Origin: Baffinella frigidus | Taxonomy: Eukaryota; Cryptophyceae; Cryptomonadales; Baffinellaceae | Reading direction: 5' to 3' | DNA: 19,269 nt | Assembly: GCA_026770585.1 (NCBI GenBank) | Contig: MU646584.1 | Span: forward strand, 298,530 to 317,798 | Part shown: positions 1 through 7,740 of the stretch, in pieces | Numbering within the stretch: position 1 is the stretch's first letter | Layout of the letters: each line of letters starts with the position of its first letter | Notes under the pieces: model-generated | Databases searched by the model: none | Seen by the model: the letters and a program-made list of their open reading frames with translations, nothing else | What the model was told of the DNA's origin: nothing | Program-made: the position numbers and the translations under genes

Positions 1-112
1 CCTACACCCTACACCCTACACCCTACACCCTACACCCTACACCCTACACCCTACACCTTACACCCTACACCCTACACCCTACACCCTACACCCTACACCC
101 TACACCCTAAAC
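1..112 (-). repeat. CCCTACA telomere-variant tandem array
   Basis: About 16 head-to-tail 7-bp units of CCCTACA (TGTAGGG on the other strand), with one CCTTACA variant near position 55. The unit differs from plant-type CCCTAAA by one base. The array is far more homogeneous than the degenerate CCCTAAA arrays further in. The C-rich strand reads 5' to 3' from the left edge, which is the orientation of a left chromosome end. It could be a true terminal variant array, a proximal variant block, or simply where an assembly stopped. Confidence 0.95.
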
Positions 113-180
113 ACCGCCCGGGTGTGAGAGCAGAGGAGAAGACTCGCCCTACTCTCGTACGGAGCTTCGTGCCATAGGTA

Positions 181-308
181 GGAGGTGGAGATACAATCCA
201 TCCTGAAAAAGCTCGTAAGAGCGGCCGACACGGGGTTCAGTATGTAGCAAAATGCGGAAGGCATGTGCGGCGCTGACACTGGTTTTTGGCAATAAATTAC
301 CAATCTCT
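181..308 (+). repeat. Family E dispersed repeat, 3' half
   Basis: This segment matches 15791-15910 over most of its length. Shared blocks include AATGCGGAAGGCATGTGC and the closing AATAAATTACCAATCTCT. It joins the CCCTACA array through about 70 bp of poorly matching sequence. The other half of the longer copy at 15629-15910 is found at 8573-8703, so this is a truncated copy. It has no terminal inverted repeats. I see no clear Pol III A or B box and no recognisable protein, so its class (SINE, or LINE/LTR fragment) is unknown. Confidence 0.75.
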
Positions 309-394
309 CGTACCATAGATTGGTGAGGCGAAGATGTGATCACGTGGAAAAGGCACTCCTCGTTGCCGTTGAATCTCTGGCTAAGTTTGCCAGG

Positions 395-653
395 GATTGG
401 GGTTTAGGGTTTGGGGCTTGGGGTTCAGGCTTTAGGGTTTGGGGTTTAGGGTTTAGGGTTTAGGGTTTAGGCTTCAGGGTTGAGGGTTGAGGGTTGAGAG
501 TTTAGGGTTTAGGGTTTAGTGTTTACGGTTAAGGGTTGAGGGTTGAGGGTTGAGGGTTGAGGGTTTAGGGTTTGAGTTTAGGGTTTAGGGTTTAGGGTTT
601 AGGGTTTAGGGTTTAGGGCTCAGGATGTATGGTGTAGGTTTTGGGGTTTAGGG
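395..653 (+). repeat. Degenerate TTTAGGG array, G-strand orientation
   Basis: Repeated GGGTTTAGGG with variants GGGTTGAG, GGGGTTTGG, GGGTTCAGG and GTTTACGG. It reads in the G-rich direction on the plus strand, opposite to the arrays on both sides. The degeneracy implies an old interstitial array that telomerase no longer maintains. Confidence 0.9.
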
Positions 654-683
654 AGGGAAGCGCGCTTCCACTTCTTCCGCAAG
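654..683. other. Junction between inverted telomeric arrays, with a 14-bp palindrome
   Basis: A 30-bp non-telomeric spacer separates the TTTAGGG array from the CCCTAAA array. Positions 656-669 are a perfect palindrome, GGAAGCGCGCTTCC. The polarity change is therefore centred on a dyad. Confidence 0.85.
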
Positions 684-1990
684 CCCTAAACCCTAAATTC
701 TAAACCCCAAACCCAAAACACTTACACTAAACAGTAAACCCTGAGCCCTTAACCATAAACCCTTAACCCGAGACCATAAATCCTGAACCCTAAACCCTCA
801 ACCCTGAATCCTAAACCCTAAATCCTAAACCATACCAGAAACCCTCAGCCCTACACCCTAAACACTGAACCCTGAACCCTAAACCCTGAACCCTAAATCC
901 TGAACACTTAACACTAAACCCTAAATCCTCAACCCTCAACCCTACACCCTCACTCCTAAAACCCTTAACCCCACACCCTAAAATCTAAACCCTAAACCCC
1001 AAAACCTAAACCCTGAACCCTAAACCCTAAACCCTAAACTCTAAACCCTGAACCTTAAACCCCAAACCCCAAACCCCAAACCCTAAACCCTAAACCCTAA
1101 ACCCTGAACCCTTATCCAGCAACCCTAAACCCTAAACCTTAAACACTTACCTGTCAAAAAAAAACCCATCAACCCCAAAGCCGGTTCTGCCGCGATCCTT
1201 CTGCACTAGGGGGCCTGATGTGATCCGAAAGAAAGCATGGCCTTTCTGCAGGATACGTTCCGGTGTCCGCCTATGTTGGGAGCTCGAAGAACCTAAAGGA
1301 CCTAAAGCCATAAACCTTATACCAGGCTGACGCCGCATCAAAACCTAATCCCTAAGCCTTGCAACACAATATCCTGAAATTAAACCCCTCAATCCTAAAC
1401 CCCAAACCCTCAACTCTAAACCCTAATCCCTAATCCCCAATCCCCAAACCCTAAACCCTAAACCCTAAACCCTAAACCCTAAACCCTGAACCCTGAACCC
1501 TAAACCCTAAACCCTAAACCCGAAACCCTAAACCCGAAACCCTAAGCCCTAAACCCTAAACCCTAAACCCAAAACCTTAAACCTTAACCTCTAAACCCTA
1601 AACCCGAAACCCGAAACCCTAAACCCTGAAACCTAAAACCTGGCCCCCAAACCCTAAATCCCTGAAGCCCTACCGTAAAACCCAAACCGTAAACCCTGAA
1701 ACTCTCAACCCTGCACCCTAAACCCTAAACCCTAAACCCTAAACCCTAAAACCTAAACCCTGCACCCTAAAAAACTAAACCCTGAACCCTAACCCCCAAA
1801 CCCCAAACCCTTAAACCTGAACCCTAAACGCTAAACCCTCAGCCATCCACCCTAAACAGTGAACCCTGAACCCGAAACCCGAAACCTGAAACCCTAAACC
1901 CTAAACCCTAAACCCTAAACCCTAAACCCTAAACCCTAAACCTAAAACCCTAAACCCTAAACCATAAACCATAAACCTAAAACCCTAAAC
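684..1990 (-). repeat. Long degenerate CCCTAAA array, C-strand orientation
   Basis: About 1.3 kb of CCCTAAA units with frequent variants (CCCTGAA, CCCCAAA, CCCGAAA, CCCTCAA, CCTTAAA). It is broken at about 1145-1345 by an insert that carries a family F repeat. Runs of perfect CCCTAAA persist at about 1447-1486 and 1884-1945, so parts were homogenised or copied more recently. The short motif ACCAGGCTG followed by a CATCA block occurs at the end of the insert (about 1321-1340) and again at the end of the array (about 1990-2009). Confidence 0.95.
1183..1307 (+). repeat. Family F dispersed repeat, near-full copy inside the telomeric array
   Basis: It runs from GGTTCTGCCGCGATCC through GTGATCCGAAAGAAAGCATG, TCCGCCTATGTTGGGAGCTC and ACCTAAAGGACCTAAAG. 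The same order is found at 11054-11187, and most of it on the opposite strand at 13626-13740. It has no terminal inverted repeats. It interrupts the CCCTAAA array, so it arrived after that array formed, or the array grew around it. Overlapping short open frames are repeat translations without family resemblance. Confidence 0.85.
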
Positions 1991-2257
1991 CAGGCTGTCG
2001 TCCCATCACGGAGGAGCTTGCCGAGGAAGCTGTGAATGATTTTCACATATTACATGTTTACTAAATATGAAATATTTACATATTACATATTTACTAAATA
2101 TGTACACACAGTAGATCCACTTAGTGTGGTCCACTTGTCACGCCTCAAGTTGGCCAAGGAATAGCCAACTGGAATGATGTAGAATGCATCAAACGGGAGA
2201 GCGAGCCGGGGAAGGTCTCCTGTTTGGTGCAGTCAACCCCTGTACATATGATACTGC
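1991..2257. other. Unassigned spacer with AT-rich tandem duplication
   Basis: There is no gene here. Positions 2046-2069 and 2079-2102 are two nearly identical 24-bp AT-rich units (CATATTACAT then a TTTACTAAATATG tail) with a 33-bp period. The remainder, about 2103-2257, has no repeat partner that I found in the window. Confidence 0.7.
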
Positions 2258-2284
2258 TCCTTCAGGTCCTTTAGGTTTTAATTC
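2258..2284 (-). repeat. Family F terminal fragment
   Basis: TCCTTCAGGTCCTTTAGG followed by TTTTAATT is the reverse complement of the 3' end of the divergent F copy at 15475-15552. It ends just before the family A element at 2297. Confidence 0.6.
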
Positions 2285-2296
2285 ACACTCAGCCTG

Positions 2297-2419
2297 TACA
2301 GGGGTACCTCGTTCATAAGAAATCGCCCCCCTCCCTAGGACCCTACAGTAGGCCTATGCCTAGGGCCCTATGGTGGTCCTTGAGGGGGGGCGGTTTCTTA
2401 TGAGCGAGGTACTCATGTA
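2297..2419 (-). mobile_element. Family A palindromic MITE-like element (copy 1)
   Basis: The left arm is TACAGGGGTACCTCG, followed by a CATAAGAAA segment and a C-run. The core is AGGACCCTACAGTAGGCC through CCCTATGGTGGTCC, then a G-run and a right arm GAGCGAGGTAC. The last bases of the right arm have drifted (ACTCATGTA instead of ACCCCTGTA). The interior holds no open frame for a transposase. Strand refers to core orientation; the arms are symmetric. Confidence 0.9.
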
Positions 2420-2458
2420 GCACATGGGGAGCGCTCGTATGTACAGGAGGTGCAGGGG

Positions 2459-2554
2459 TATCCCTTAAGTGGCCATGCCGTCAAAGTTGACGGCCAAGAG
2501 GTCCTAGGCAGGTCCTAGGGCCCTACGGTAGGGCGTATGAGCCTACTCGCCACA
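2459..2554 (-). mobile_element. Family B palindromic element (copy 1), right end lost
   Basis: It starts TATCCCTTAAGTGGCC, has the inner hairpin GCCGTCAA-AG-TTGACGGC at 2477-2494, then GGTCCTAGGCAGGTCC, AGGGCCCTACGGTAGGGC and GTATGAGCCTACTCGCCAC. The expected CTTAAGGGATA end is missing. Confidence 0.85.
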
Positions 2555-2581
2555 AAGAGTCGTAGGCACCTACGTATTTAG

Positions 2582-2655
2582 TCCTTTAGGTCCTTTAGGT
2601 TCTTCGAGCTCCCAACATAGGCGGAACTGGTTCTGCAGAGAAGCCATGCTTCCGT
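2582..2655 (-). repeat. Family F repeat, internally deleted copy
   Basis: Reads TCCTTTAGGTCCTTTAGG, then TTCTTCGAGCTCCCAACATA, then GGCGGAACTGGTTCTGCAG. Compared with the other copies it lacks about 8 bp (ACACCGG region) after GGCGGA. A family B fragment directly follows. Confidence 0.8.
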
Positions 2656-2660
2656 ATTTG

Positions 2661-2701
2661 CCTAGGTAGGAGCGTATGAGCTACTCGCCACTGGAGGGAT
2701 A
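2661..2701 (-). mobile_element. Family B terminal fragment
   Basis: CCTAGGTAGGAGCGTATGAG, CTACTCGCCAC and GGAGGGATA match the right end of minus-oriented family B copies. The hairpin half is absent. Confidence 0.65.
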
Positions 2702-2731
2702 CATGTACTTCCCAAGCAGGAGAAGAGTAAA

Positions 2732-2829
2732 TACAGGGGTGCCTCGCTCATAAGAACCCCCCCCCCCCCCATAGGACCACCATAGGGCCCTAGGGAGGCG
2801 CAGTTTCTCATGAGCGAGGAACCCCTGTA
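2732..2829 (+). mobile_element. Family A element (copy 2), core-deleted
   Basis: Both ends are present (TACAGGGGTGCCTCG and GAGCGAGGAACCCCTGTA). The core has only AGGACCACCATAGGGCCCTA and then jumps to the right G-run, giving 98 bp rather than about 121 bp. The left C-run is expanded. Confidence 0.88.
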
Positions 2830-2876
2830 TATGAAGTTACTCTGCTCATTCTCGTGCGGTACACCCCTGCAAACCC

Positions 2877-2982
2877 TATCCCATACGTGGCGAGTAGGCT
2901 CATGCGGCCTACAGTAGGACCCTGGGACCTGCCTAGAACCTCTTGGCGGTCATTTTCGACCGCCTCGCCCCTTAAGGGCTAC
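2877..2982 (+). mobile_element. Family B element (copy 2)
   Basis: The left end has diverged (TATCCCATACGTGGCGAG) and the right end is CCCCTTAAGGGCTA. The core is GGCCTACAGTAGGACC with GGGACCTGCCTAGAACC. The inner hairpin is GGCGGTC-ATTTTC-GACCGCC at 2945-2964. The loop is larger than in most copies but the stem is complete. Confidence 0.82.
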
Positions 2983-3024
2983 ACGAGCGCTCTCCATGTG
3001 CTACAGCATGAGTGCGAGCATTTT

Positions 3025-3101
3025 TATCCCTTAAGTGGCCAGGCGGTCAAATTTGACCGCAAGAGGTCCTAGGCAGGTCCTAGGGCCCTATGGTAGGGCG
3101 T
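3025..3101 (-). mobile_element. Family B element (copy 3), truncated
   Basis: TATCCCTTAAGTGGCC, then a fully palindromic 18-bp hairpin GCGGTCAAATTTGACCGC at 3043-3060, then GGTCCTAGGCAGGTCC and AGGGCCCTATGGTAGGGC. The match stops after GGGCGT, so the distal arm is missing. Confidence 0.82.
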
Positions 3102-3164
3102 GGTGCACGAAACAGGAGATCGCTCTGCCATCACCAGTCACGTTCGGCGCATTCTACTTACACT

Positions 3165-3250
3165 GATGTGATCCGAAAGGAAGCATGGCTTTTCTGCAGA
3201 TAAGTTCCAGTGTCCGCCTATGTTGGGAGCTCGAAGAACCTAACGGACCC
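3165..3250 (+). repeat. Family F repeat
   Basis: GATGTGATCCGAAAGGAAGC through TCCGCCTATGTTGGGAGCTC and GAAGAACCTAACGGACCC. It lacks the upstream GCCGCGATCC block of the longest copies. Confidence 0.85.
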
Positions 3251-3480
3251 AAAAAAAGTGGAATACACCACGCGGGACTCTCGGCTGACCACTCGAGAAT
3301 GCTAGAGGGGCCCATTTATATGTGGGGGTGTAGATATTTGTACCAGGATAAGGTATTCCAACTTCGTGACTGGCCAATATGGCTAGTAACGTGACCAATC
3401 AACGAAAGTTACTACACAAATGCCCACTTTTTAAAGCACCCTGATTTTAAATAGGCCCTTCTAGCGTTCTCGTGTGGGAC
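3251..3480. other. Unassigned intergenic sequence
   Basis: Between two F repeats. I see no repeat partner elsewhere in the window, no long inverted repeat and no convincing reading frame. Confidence 0.5.
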
Positions 3481-3550
3481 CTTGAGGTCCTTTAGCTTTT
3501 GATTTCTCCCAACATGGCCCAACGACACGCCTTTCCGTAGAAAAGACAAC
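3481..3550 (-). repeat. Family F divergent subfamily copy
   Basis: Its reverse complement contains CTACGGAAAGGCGTGTCG, then TTGGGCCATGTTGGG, AGAAATC and CTAAAGGACCTCAAG. The only close partner is 15475-15552, which shares GGCGTGTCGTTGGGC where other F copies have TCCGCC. This marks a distinct subfamily. Confidence 0.7.
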
Positions 3551-3567
3551 GAGCGAATCATAACCTG

Positions 3568-3689
3568 TACAGGGGCGCCTCGCTCATACGAAACCGCCCC
3601 CATCTAGGACCCTACAGTAGGATCCTGCCTAGGGTCCTATGGTGGTCCTACAGGGGGGGGGAGTTTTTTATGAGCGAGGTACCCCTGTA
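3568..3689 (-). mobile_element. Family A element (copy 3)
   Basis: Complete, with ends TACAGGGGCGCCTCG and GAGCGAGGTACCCCTGTA. The core is AGGACCCTACAGTAGGATCC with CCTATGGTGGTCC. The right inner arm has mutated to GAGTTTTTTATGAGCG. Confidence 0.92.
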
Positions 3690-3842
3690 GGCGCCCAGAT
3701 TTGATTCACGGATGAGCCAGAACACGAGGCATGTGGAGGCCAATTTAGGCCTAGGGTCGACCCAGACCTGGGCATTCTTCAGTAGGATCCTGAAGACACT
3801 TTGGAGCAGTTTGGATCACATGTTTGTGTACCCAGTTTATTT
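3690..3842. other. Spacer, nothing recognised
   Basis: About 150 bp between a family A and a family B element, without repeat partners or a convincing frame. Confidence 0.5.
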
Positions 3843-3953
3843 TATCCCTTAGGTGGCCAGTAGGCTCAAACGCCCTACATGTACCGTAGGGCCCTAGGAC
3901 CTGCCTAGGACCTCTTGGGGGTCGAATTCGACCCCCTGGCCTCTTAAGGCATA
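3843..3953 (+). mobile_element. Family B element (copy 4)
   Basis: TATCCCTTAGGTGGCC to CTCTTAAGGCATA. The core GCCCTACATGTACCGTAGGG carries a small insertion relative to the usual GCCCTACCGTAGGG. The inner hairpin at 3917-3936, GGGGGTCGAATTCGACCCCC, is a perfect 20-bp palindrome. Confidence 0.9.
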
Positions 3954-4023
3954 CAGAAAAAAGGGTTTCTCACTTGTGTTGATTGAAGGAATGGCAACTG
4001 ACCCTGCAGGAACGGCGTCGGGA

Positions 4024-4110
4024 TCCTTGAGGTCCTTGAGGTTCTTGTAACTCCCACCACAGGCGGACACTGGAACTGGTTCTGCAGGAAAGCCATTCTT
4101 CCTATCACAT
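4024..4110 (-). repeat. Family F repeat
   Basis: TCCTTGAGGTCCTTGAGG, TCTTGTAACTCCCACCACAG, GCGGACACTGGAACTGGTTC, TGCAGGAAAGCCATTCTTCC and ATCACAT. It is more diverged than neighbouring copies but colinear. Confidence 0.8.
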
Positions 4111-4132
4111 GGTGCAAGGATCGCAGCAGAAA

Positions 4133-4144
4133 GGGGGGGGGGGG
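4133..4144 (+). repeat. Poly-G run (12 G)
   Basis: An uninterrupted homopolymer of 12 G in the 185-bp spacer between two F copies. The rest of that spacer has no recognised content. It is probably length-variable and a likely sequencing-error site. Confidence 0.9.
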
Positions 4145-4309
4145 CGAGATTTAATAAGTTGACAAATACGACCGCTTCACGCTAGGGGGAGAGGTGCGAC
4201 GAGACCAGAGGAGTCAAGCTGCCCGCTATCACCCCGGAGGGTAGGTATGGGAACTAGTGTCTCGTCCACTAGGGCGACCTAACTAACCCACGGGGAAGAT
4301 ACCGGGAAG

Positions 4310-4401
4310 CCTTTAGGTCCTTTAGGTTCTTCGAGCTCCCAGCATAGGCGGACACCGGAACTGGTTCTGCAGAAAAGCCAAGGGTCCTTTCGGATCACAT
4401 C
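4310..4401 (-). repeat. Family F repeat
   Basis: CCTTTAGGTCCTTTAGGTTC, TTCGAGCTCCCAGCATAGG, GCGGACACCGGAACTGG, TTCTGCAGAAAAGCCA, then a short break and CCTTTCGGATCACATC. The GCATGCTTCC segment is replaced by AGGGT. Confidence 0.87.
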
Positions 4402-4506
4402 GGGCGCGCTTTAATGCCTCAAACGTCACAAGGCCTCTTGCCCGCAGACGTTTTACATACAGGACGCACTCCCTCATTGCAGCCGTGGTGCGTTTTGGCG
4501 CCGGGC

Positions 4507-4627
4507 TACAGGGGCACCTCGCTCATGAGAAACGCCCCCCCCCCTAGGACCACCATAGTGCCCTAGGCATAGGGCTACTGTAGGGTCCTAGGGGGGGGGC
4601 GTTTCTTATGAGCGAGGTACCCCTGTA
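4507..4627 (+). mobile_element. Family A element (copy 4)
   Basis: 121 bp. Ends are TACAGGGGCACCTCG and GAGCGAGGTACCCCTGTA. The core is AGGACCACCATAGTGCCC through GGGCTACTGTAGGGTCC. TA flanks both ends. Confidence 0.93.
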
Positions 4628-4680
4628 GGTACCAGCACTCACTCACAAATAACCTTGAGTAGCCTGCGAGGCGCGGGTGT

Positions 4681-4701
4681 AAGCGAATCACGAAAGCATA
4701 A
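4681..4701 (+). repeat. 21-bp flanking direct repeat, left copy
   Basis: AAGCGAATCACGAAAGCATA plus one base. It recurs at 4981-5001 with 20 of 21 bases identical, exactly 300 bp downstream. The two copies bracket a family A element joined to a family G element. Confidence 0.85.
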
Positions 4702-4817
4702 AGGGGTACCTCGCTCATAAAAAAATGCCCCCCCCTAGGACCATACAGTAGGACCGAGCCTAGGGTCCTATGGTGGTCCTCGGGTGTGGGGGGGGTTCTT
4801 ATGAGCGAGGTACCCCT
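4699..4817 (-). mobile_element. Family A element (copy 5), fused to a family G element
   Basis: The left end is TAAAGGGGTACCTCG (CAGGGG changed to AAGGGG). The core is AGGACCATACAGTAGGACC through CCTATGGTGGTCC. The right arm ends GAGCGAGGTACCCCT without the final GTA, because the CCACACAG end of family G follows immediately at 4818. Confidence 0.88.
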
Positions 4818-4978
4818 CCACACAGAGACTTCGAAGGGATCTTGAATAACCCCCAAGCGATAAGACCTAGGACCGTACTGTAGGCAATCCGTAGGGACTT
4901 AGGGGGGGTTCCTATGGTTAAGGTAACGGAAAGGTGGCCCGATTTGGCCCGAAAACCCCTTCGTAGTCCGCTGAGTGG
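4818..4978 (+). mobile_element. Family G foldback element (copy 1)
   Basis: The ends are inverted: CCACACAGAGACTTCGAAGG on the left and CCTTCGTAGTCCGCTGAGTG on the right, like the 16159-16486 element (CACACAGCGGGCTACGAAGG / CCTTCGTAAGCCCGCTGTG). Inside, GATAAGACCTAGGACC and GTAGGCAATCC match 16396-16425. Positions 4922-4978 match the half element at 17791-17848 (AGGTAACGGAAA, GCCCGAAAA). It is shorter than the 16-kb copy and probably internally deleted. Confidence 0.7.
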
Positions 4979-4980
4979 AT

Positions 4981-5001
4981 AAGCGAATCACGAAACCATA
5001 A
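4981..5001 (+). repeat. 21-bp flanking direct repeat, right copy
   Basis: AAGCGAATCACGAAACCATA plus one base. It is the right partner of 4681-4701, with a single G-to-C difference. Confidence 0.85.
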
Positions 5002-5668
5002 GGGAAAGAGAGGCGGACCGAGACAGTGTTACGAGAAAAGGGAGAGCGTAACGGATGAGTTTACCTACATAAGTCACCTCCGCCCTCCTGCTGTTCCCAG
5101 CGCGGACCGAGACAACGCGACGGATGATTGAGTGGGGAGGTGAGAGACTGATGGATCTCGTTGCTGGTTGACACCTGCTCCTGCAGGTGTAGGTTCAAAT
5201 GTCAAGGACAAGAGAGAGAAGAGAGAGGAGTCGCTGTTTGCACCGTGACGGAGCACATTACCAGGTCTGACATGTAGCTCGGCCAGTACCTCCAGAGGCC
5301 AGGGAAAGGAGCCAGTAGCGATAGATACCCTCAGCGTGCTGGGTGCGAGAACCGTTGTGTACTCGCAGAGAGGAGAGCTCATCCCTCCAAGAGGTCGTAC
5401 ACGCCCTTCCTGCGGAGTTTCTAAGAACTGGAGCCAGGGGCATGTGTGTCGCGCTTCAGGCAGCGGGAGGAAGGACGATGAACTCTCGCTGCGGGGTCAA
5501 CGTATGCTTGGCTGCCTAAGGGAGGGCCACTCCTCGCGCGCGACAGTGGCAAGGAGAGACACAGCGACACAAGAGAGGATCCACGTGAGCTCGTTTCTTA
5601 TCTGTAATTATATGTACATGTCGCTCCTCGACCGCGCCCTCAGAGGTGTGTGCTGATAGAGGCCACTA
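5002..5668. other. Unassigned, mostly unique region
   Basis: There are no family A, B or F elements. GCGGACCGAGACA occurs twice (about 5013 and 5102), each copy followed within about 40 bp by an ACGGATGA motif. A 16-bp block CATGTCGCTCCTCGACC near 5617 resembles CATGTCGCTCCGCGACC near 9328. Reading frames of 60-106 residues occur on both strands and overlap each other. None has a recognisable domain or credible composition, so I call no gene. Confidence 0.4.
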
Positions 5669-6271
5669 TTATTGTGCGGCGGCCTGCTTGCTCAAGCTCG
5701 ACAGCTCTTGCCAAAAGTAGGCTGAAACGACGAAGGAGCGGAGCGGGTTCGATGCGACCATTGCGCGCCTCTCACGCCCCGCCTCCCACTCGCGCACAGC
5801 TTTCGACAGTGAGGGGCTTCGGGCGTAGACAGACGACGACGTTGACGTGCTGGAGCAGCACGAAACCACGGTGACGCCAACGGGAAGCCCTAGAACGGAA
5901 TAGGAGTGGCGTTGCTTGAGGCGCGCGCTTTCGTCCTCAACGCCGCAGAACTCCAGAGCGCGGTGGCCGCAGGAATCCAGAGCGCGGTGCGCGGGGGGCG
6001 TGTTGTTGGAGAGATGGTCGGAGGTGGTTGCGTGTGTCACCATGGTGTTGGTGCGTGATGTTGACAGGGGGGACCAGAGTGACCAGACTTTGGGAAAGAT
6101 GATGATTTTTGATGGGAGCTTTGCTGACCGTTGCTGACATGCTGACACTAGCTCGTAGTCAATTGAGTCAACATTGAGTTTCAATTTTAGGTTCCGCATG
6201 GCCCAATTCCATGACCCATGATGTCCCTCCCCTGAAAATATTCGATTTGCATCTAGATTGCTCCAGAACAA
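5669..6271 (-). CDS. Possible hypothetical protein, 200 residues (doubtful)
   Basis: This is an uninterrupted ATG-to-stop frame on the minus strand in a stretch without mobile repeats. I recognise no family. The start region reads MFWSNLDANRIFSG. The middle is rich in Ser, Thr and His and contains two near-copies of HRALxxCG, caused by a local DNA duplication (CCAGAGCGCGGTG twice near 5953-5989). A Ser-rich stretch (SSTSTSSSVYARSP) and a basic segment (REWEAGRERRAM) follow. There is no signal peptide or clear membrane helix. Low-complexity composition and overlapping open frames on both strands make a chance ORF likely. It could also be one exon of a spliced gene. Confidence 0.15.
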   Translation of the reverse strand: MFWSNLDANRIFSGEGHHGSWNWAMRNLKLKLNVDSIDYELVSACQQRSAKLPSKIIIFPKVWSLWSPLSTSRTNTMVTHATTSDHLSNNTPPAHRALDSCGHRALEFCGVEDESARLKQRHSYSVLGLPVGVTVVSCCSSTSTSSSVYARSPSLSKAVREWEAGRERRAMVASNPLRSFVVSAYFWQELSSLSKQAAAQ

Positions 6272-6575
6272 TCGATTTCCGCGTTCGGGGACATCCGTGC
6301 CGGTCGCTAAGTGTGGCCAAGCGGATTCATGTCCCCCTCAAAAACGATAGTTACGTCAGCACATTCGTTATTATCGTCCATCAAACGGAAAATACCAGAG
6401 GAATGATTCCAGCGACCCCCTTTTTGGAAATGATGACGAGACTGGTCACGAGAGTTCATCTTTACTACACGTGATGAAGACGGGCGTCAAAAAATAAACG
6501 TGTGGGATTTTAGTGCGTGCCATAAATAGAGCGGTTTTCTCATCTGTCGGCCGCGACCCGGGATGAAATCATGAA
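6272..6575. other. Unassigned sequence with a weak direct repeat
   Basis: ATCGTCCATCAAACGGAAAA near 6374 resembles ATCGTCCATCGAAGCGAAAA near 6745. The two copies lie on either side of the hairpin at 6579-6673. A short inverted pair (GGGGACATCCG / CGGATTCATGTCCCC) lies within about 6287-6336. No gene is supported. Confidence 0.4.
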
Positions 6576-6578
6576 CAA

Positions 6579-6673
6579 GGGCTCCAATTCCAGCCACTTT
6601 TGACGTTTTTGTCAAAACCTAAAACTCTAAAACTTCAGGATCACGCCAAAAGTGGCCGGAATCGTAGAGCCAT
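6579..6673. repeat. Imperfect hairpin, related to one at 18 kb
   Basis: The left arm GGCTCCAATTCCAGCCACTT (then TTGACG) pairs with the right arm CACGCCAAAAGTGGCCGGAA (then TCGTAGAGCC). About 40 bp of loop lies between. The left arm is similar to GAGCTCCAATTCCCAACACT, then TTTGGCGTG, at about 18191-18219. This suggests a dispersed foldback family with two copies here. Confidence 0.6.
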
Positions 6674-7217
6674 TTGGATTCTCGTAGTTTCCCGGCCCCG
6701 GGCGCGGTTGCCCGTGTCCCGGGCGACAAGTCAAATTTTGGTGAATATCGTCCATCGAAGCGAAAAATAGCCCTTGATGACAAACTGGAATCGTGCGTGT
6801 CGTAAATAAAGGCACAGACCTCGTGATCCTTTGTCACGACTCGTGACTCGCACGCGGACTGATGGGGGCACATTGTCGGACGAGATGGCAGACTGGATAC
6901 GAGAGAAAAATAATTACATACACATGAATACGCGATTTCTGCTTTACAACACGTTTTAAATACAAATGTCTGTCGTAAAAATCACGTCTCGAAACGTGAG
7001 CAATTTTTGCATGCGTAATTTTTTTCGAGGTCGCCCAAATCATGCCAGCGACGCGGGTCGCGGGCTTGTCCCCGAAAGACGTGACCGCCACAGACGACGC
7101 TTTGCACCAAGAAGCCCACACCAAGACAGGCGCTCAACACAGTGGGTGCCAACACGGGCGAAAATCTCGAGGACATCCGCCACGAGTGCCATGCACAACA
7201 TCTCGAGAACTCTCCTT
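6674..7217. other. Unassigned, mostly unique region
   Basis: No repeat-family copy and no recognisable protein. Frames of 60-99 residues on both strands overlap each other and show no domain. There is a GC-rich block (CGGCCCCGGGCGCGGTTGCC) near 6693 and AT-rich sequence at about 6900-7030. Confidence 0.4.
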
Positions 7218-7740
7218 CAGGGCTGGGAAAACACTCCAGCCTTAATGAGTTGAGCCAGTACGAAGCTATCATGTATATCATGAATCATGAGTTTGTTAAT
7301 GAGTTGAGCCTTAATGAGCCAATCCAACCGTTTTGAGAATCCTTAATGAGTTGAGTTGAGCCGTTGGCTCATTAAGGCTCATTTTGGCTCAATAAGAAAA
7401 AGGTCCTTCTAAACGAATTAAAAACGATTTTTTTCTAGAAAACTCGACCTTCTAAACGAGATTCGATCTGATCGAGATAGATTCAAAACACGTGGCCTTT
7501 CGATTCAAAACGACAAAACACGAACCCCTTCAGGATTCTCAACTTGGACACGACAACGCCAATTTTGGCAATGGCTCATTAGGGCTCATTAAGGATCATG
7601 ACTCTTCTCCTCACTAATGAGTTGAGCCTTAATGAGTTGAGTTGAGCTGAGGATTCACTAATGAGTTGAGCCGGCTCATTGGCTCAACTCACAAGATTCT
7701 TGTGAACTAATGAGCCATCCTTAATGAGTTCCCAGCCCTG
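7218..7740. mobile_element. Large foldback cluster of TTAATGAGTTGAGCC modules
   Basis: The outer ends are inverted: CAGGGCTGGGA (7218-7228) and TCCCAGCCCTG (7730-7740). Inside, TTAATGAGTTGAGCC-type modules occur repeatedly in both orientations (about 7242, 7294, 7342, 7360, 7567, 7614, 7660, 7676 and 7719), so many alternative stems are possible. The centre (about 7400-7550) is AT-rich and repeats CCTTCTAAACGA twice. There is no coding evidence. It may be a foldback transposon or a cluster of nested insertions. Confidence 0.7.

Noticed and set aside
181-308. tRNA-derived SINE or tRNA gene in family E
   Set aside because: No cloverleaf and no convincing A or B box at the right spacing could be found by eye.
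5336-5656. 106-residue plus-strand frame
   Set aside because: It overlaps minus-strand frames of similar length, has no domain or bias, and starts and ends without supporting context.
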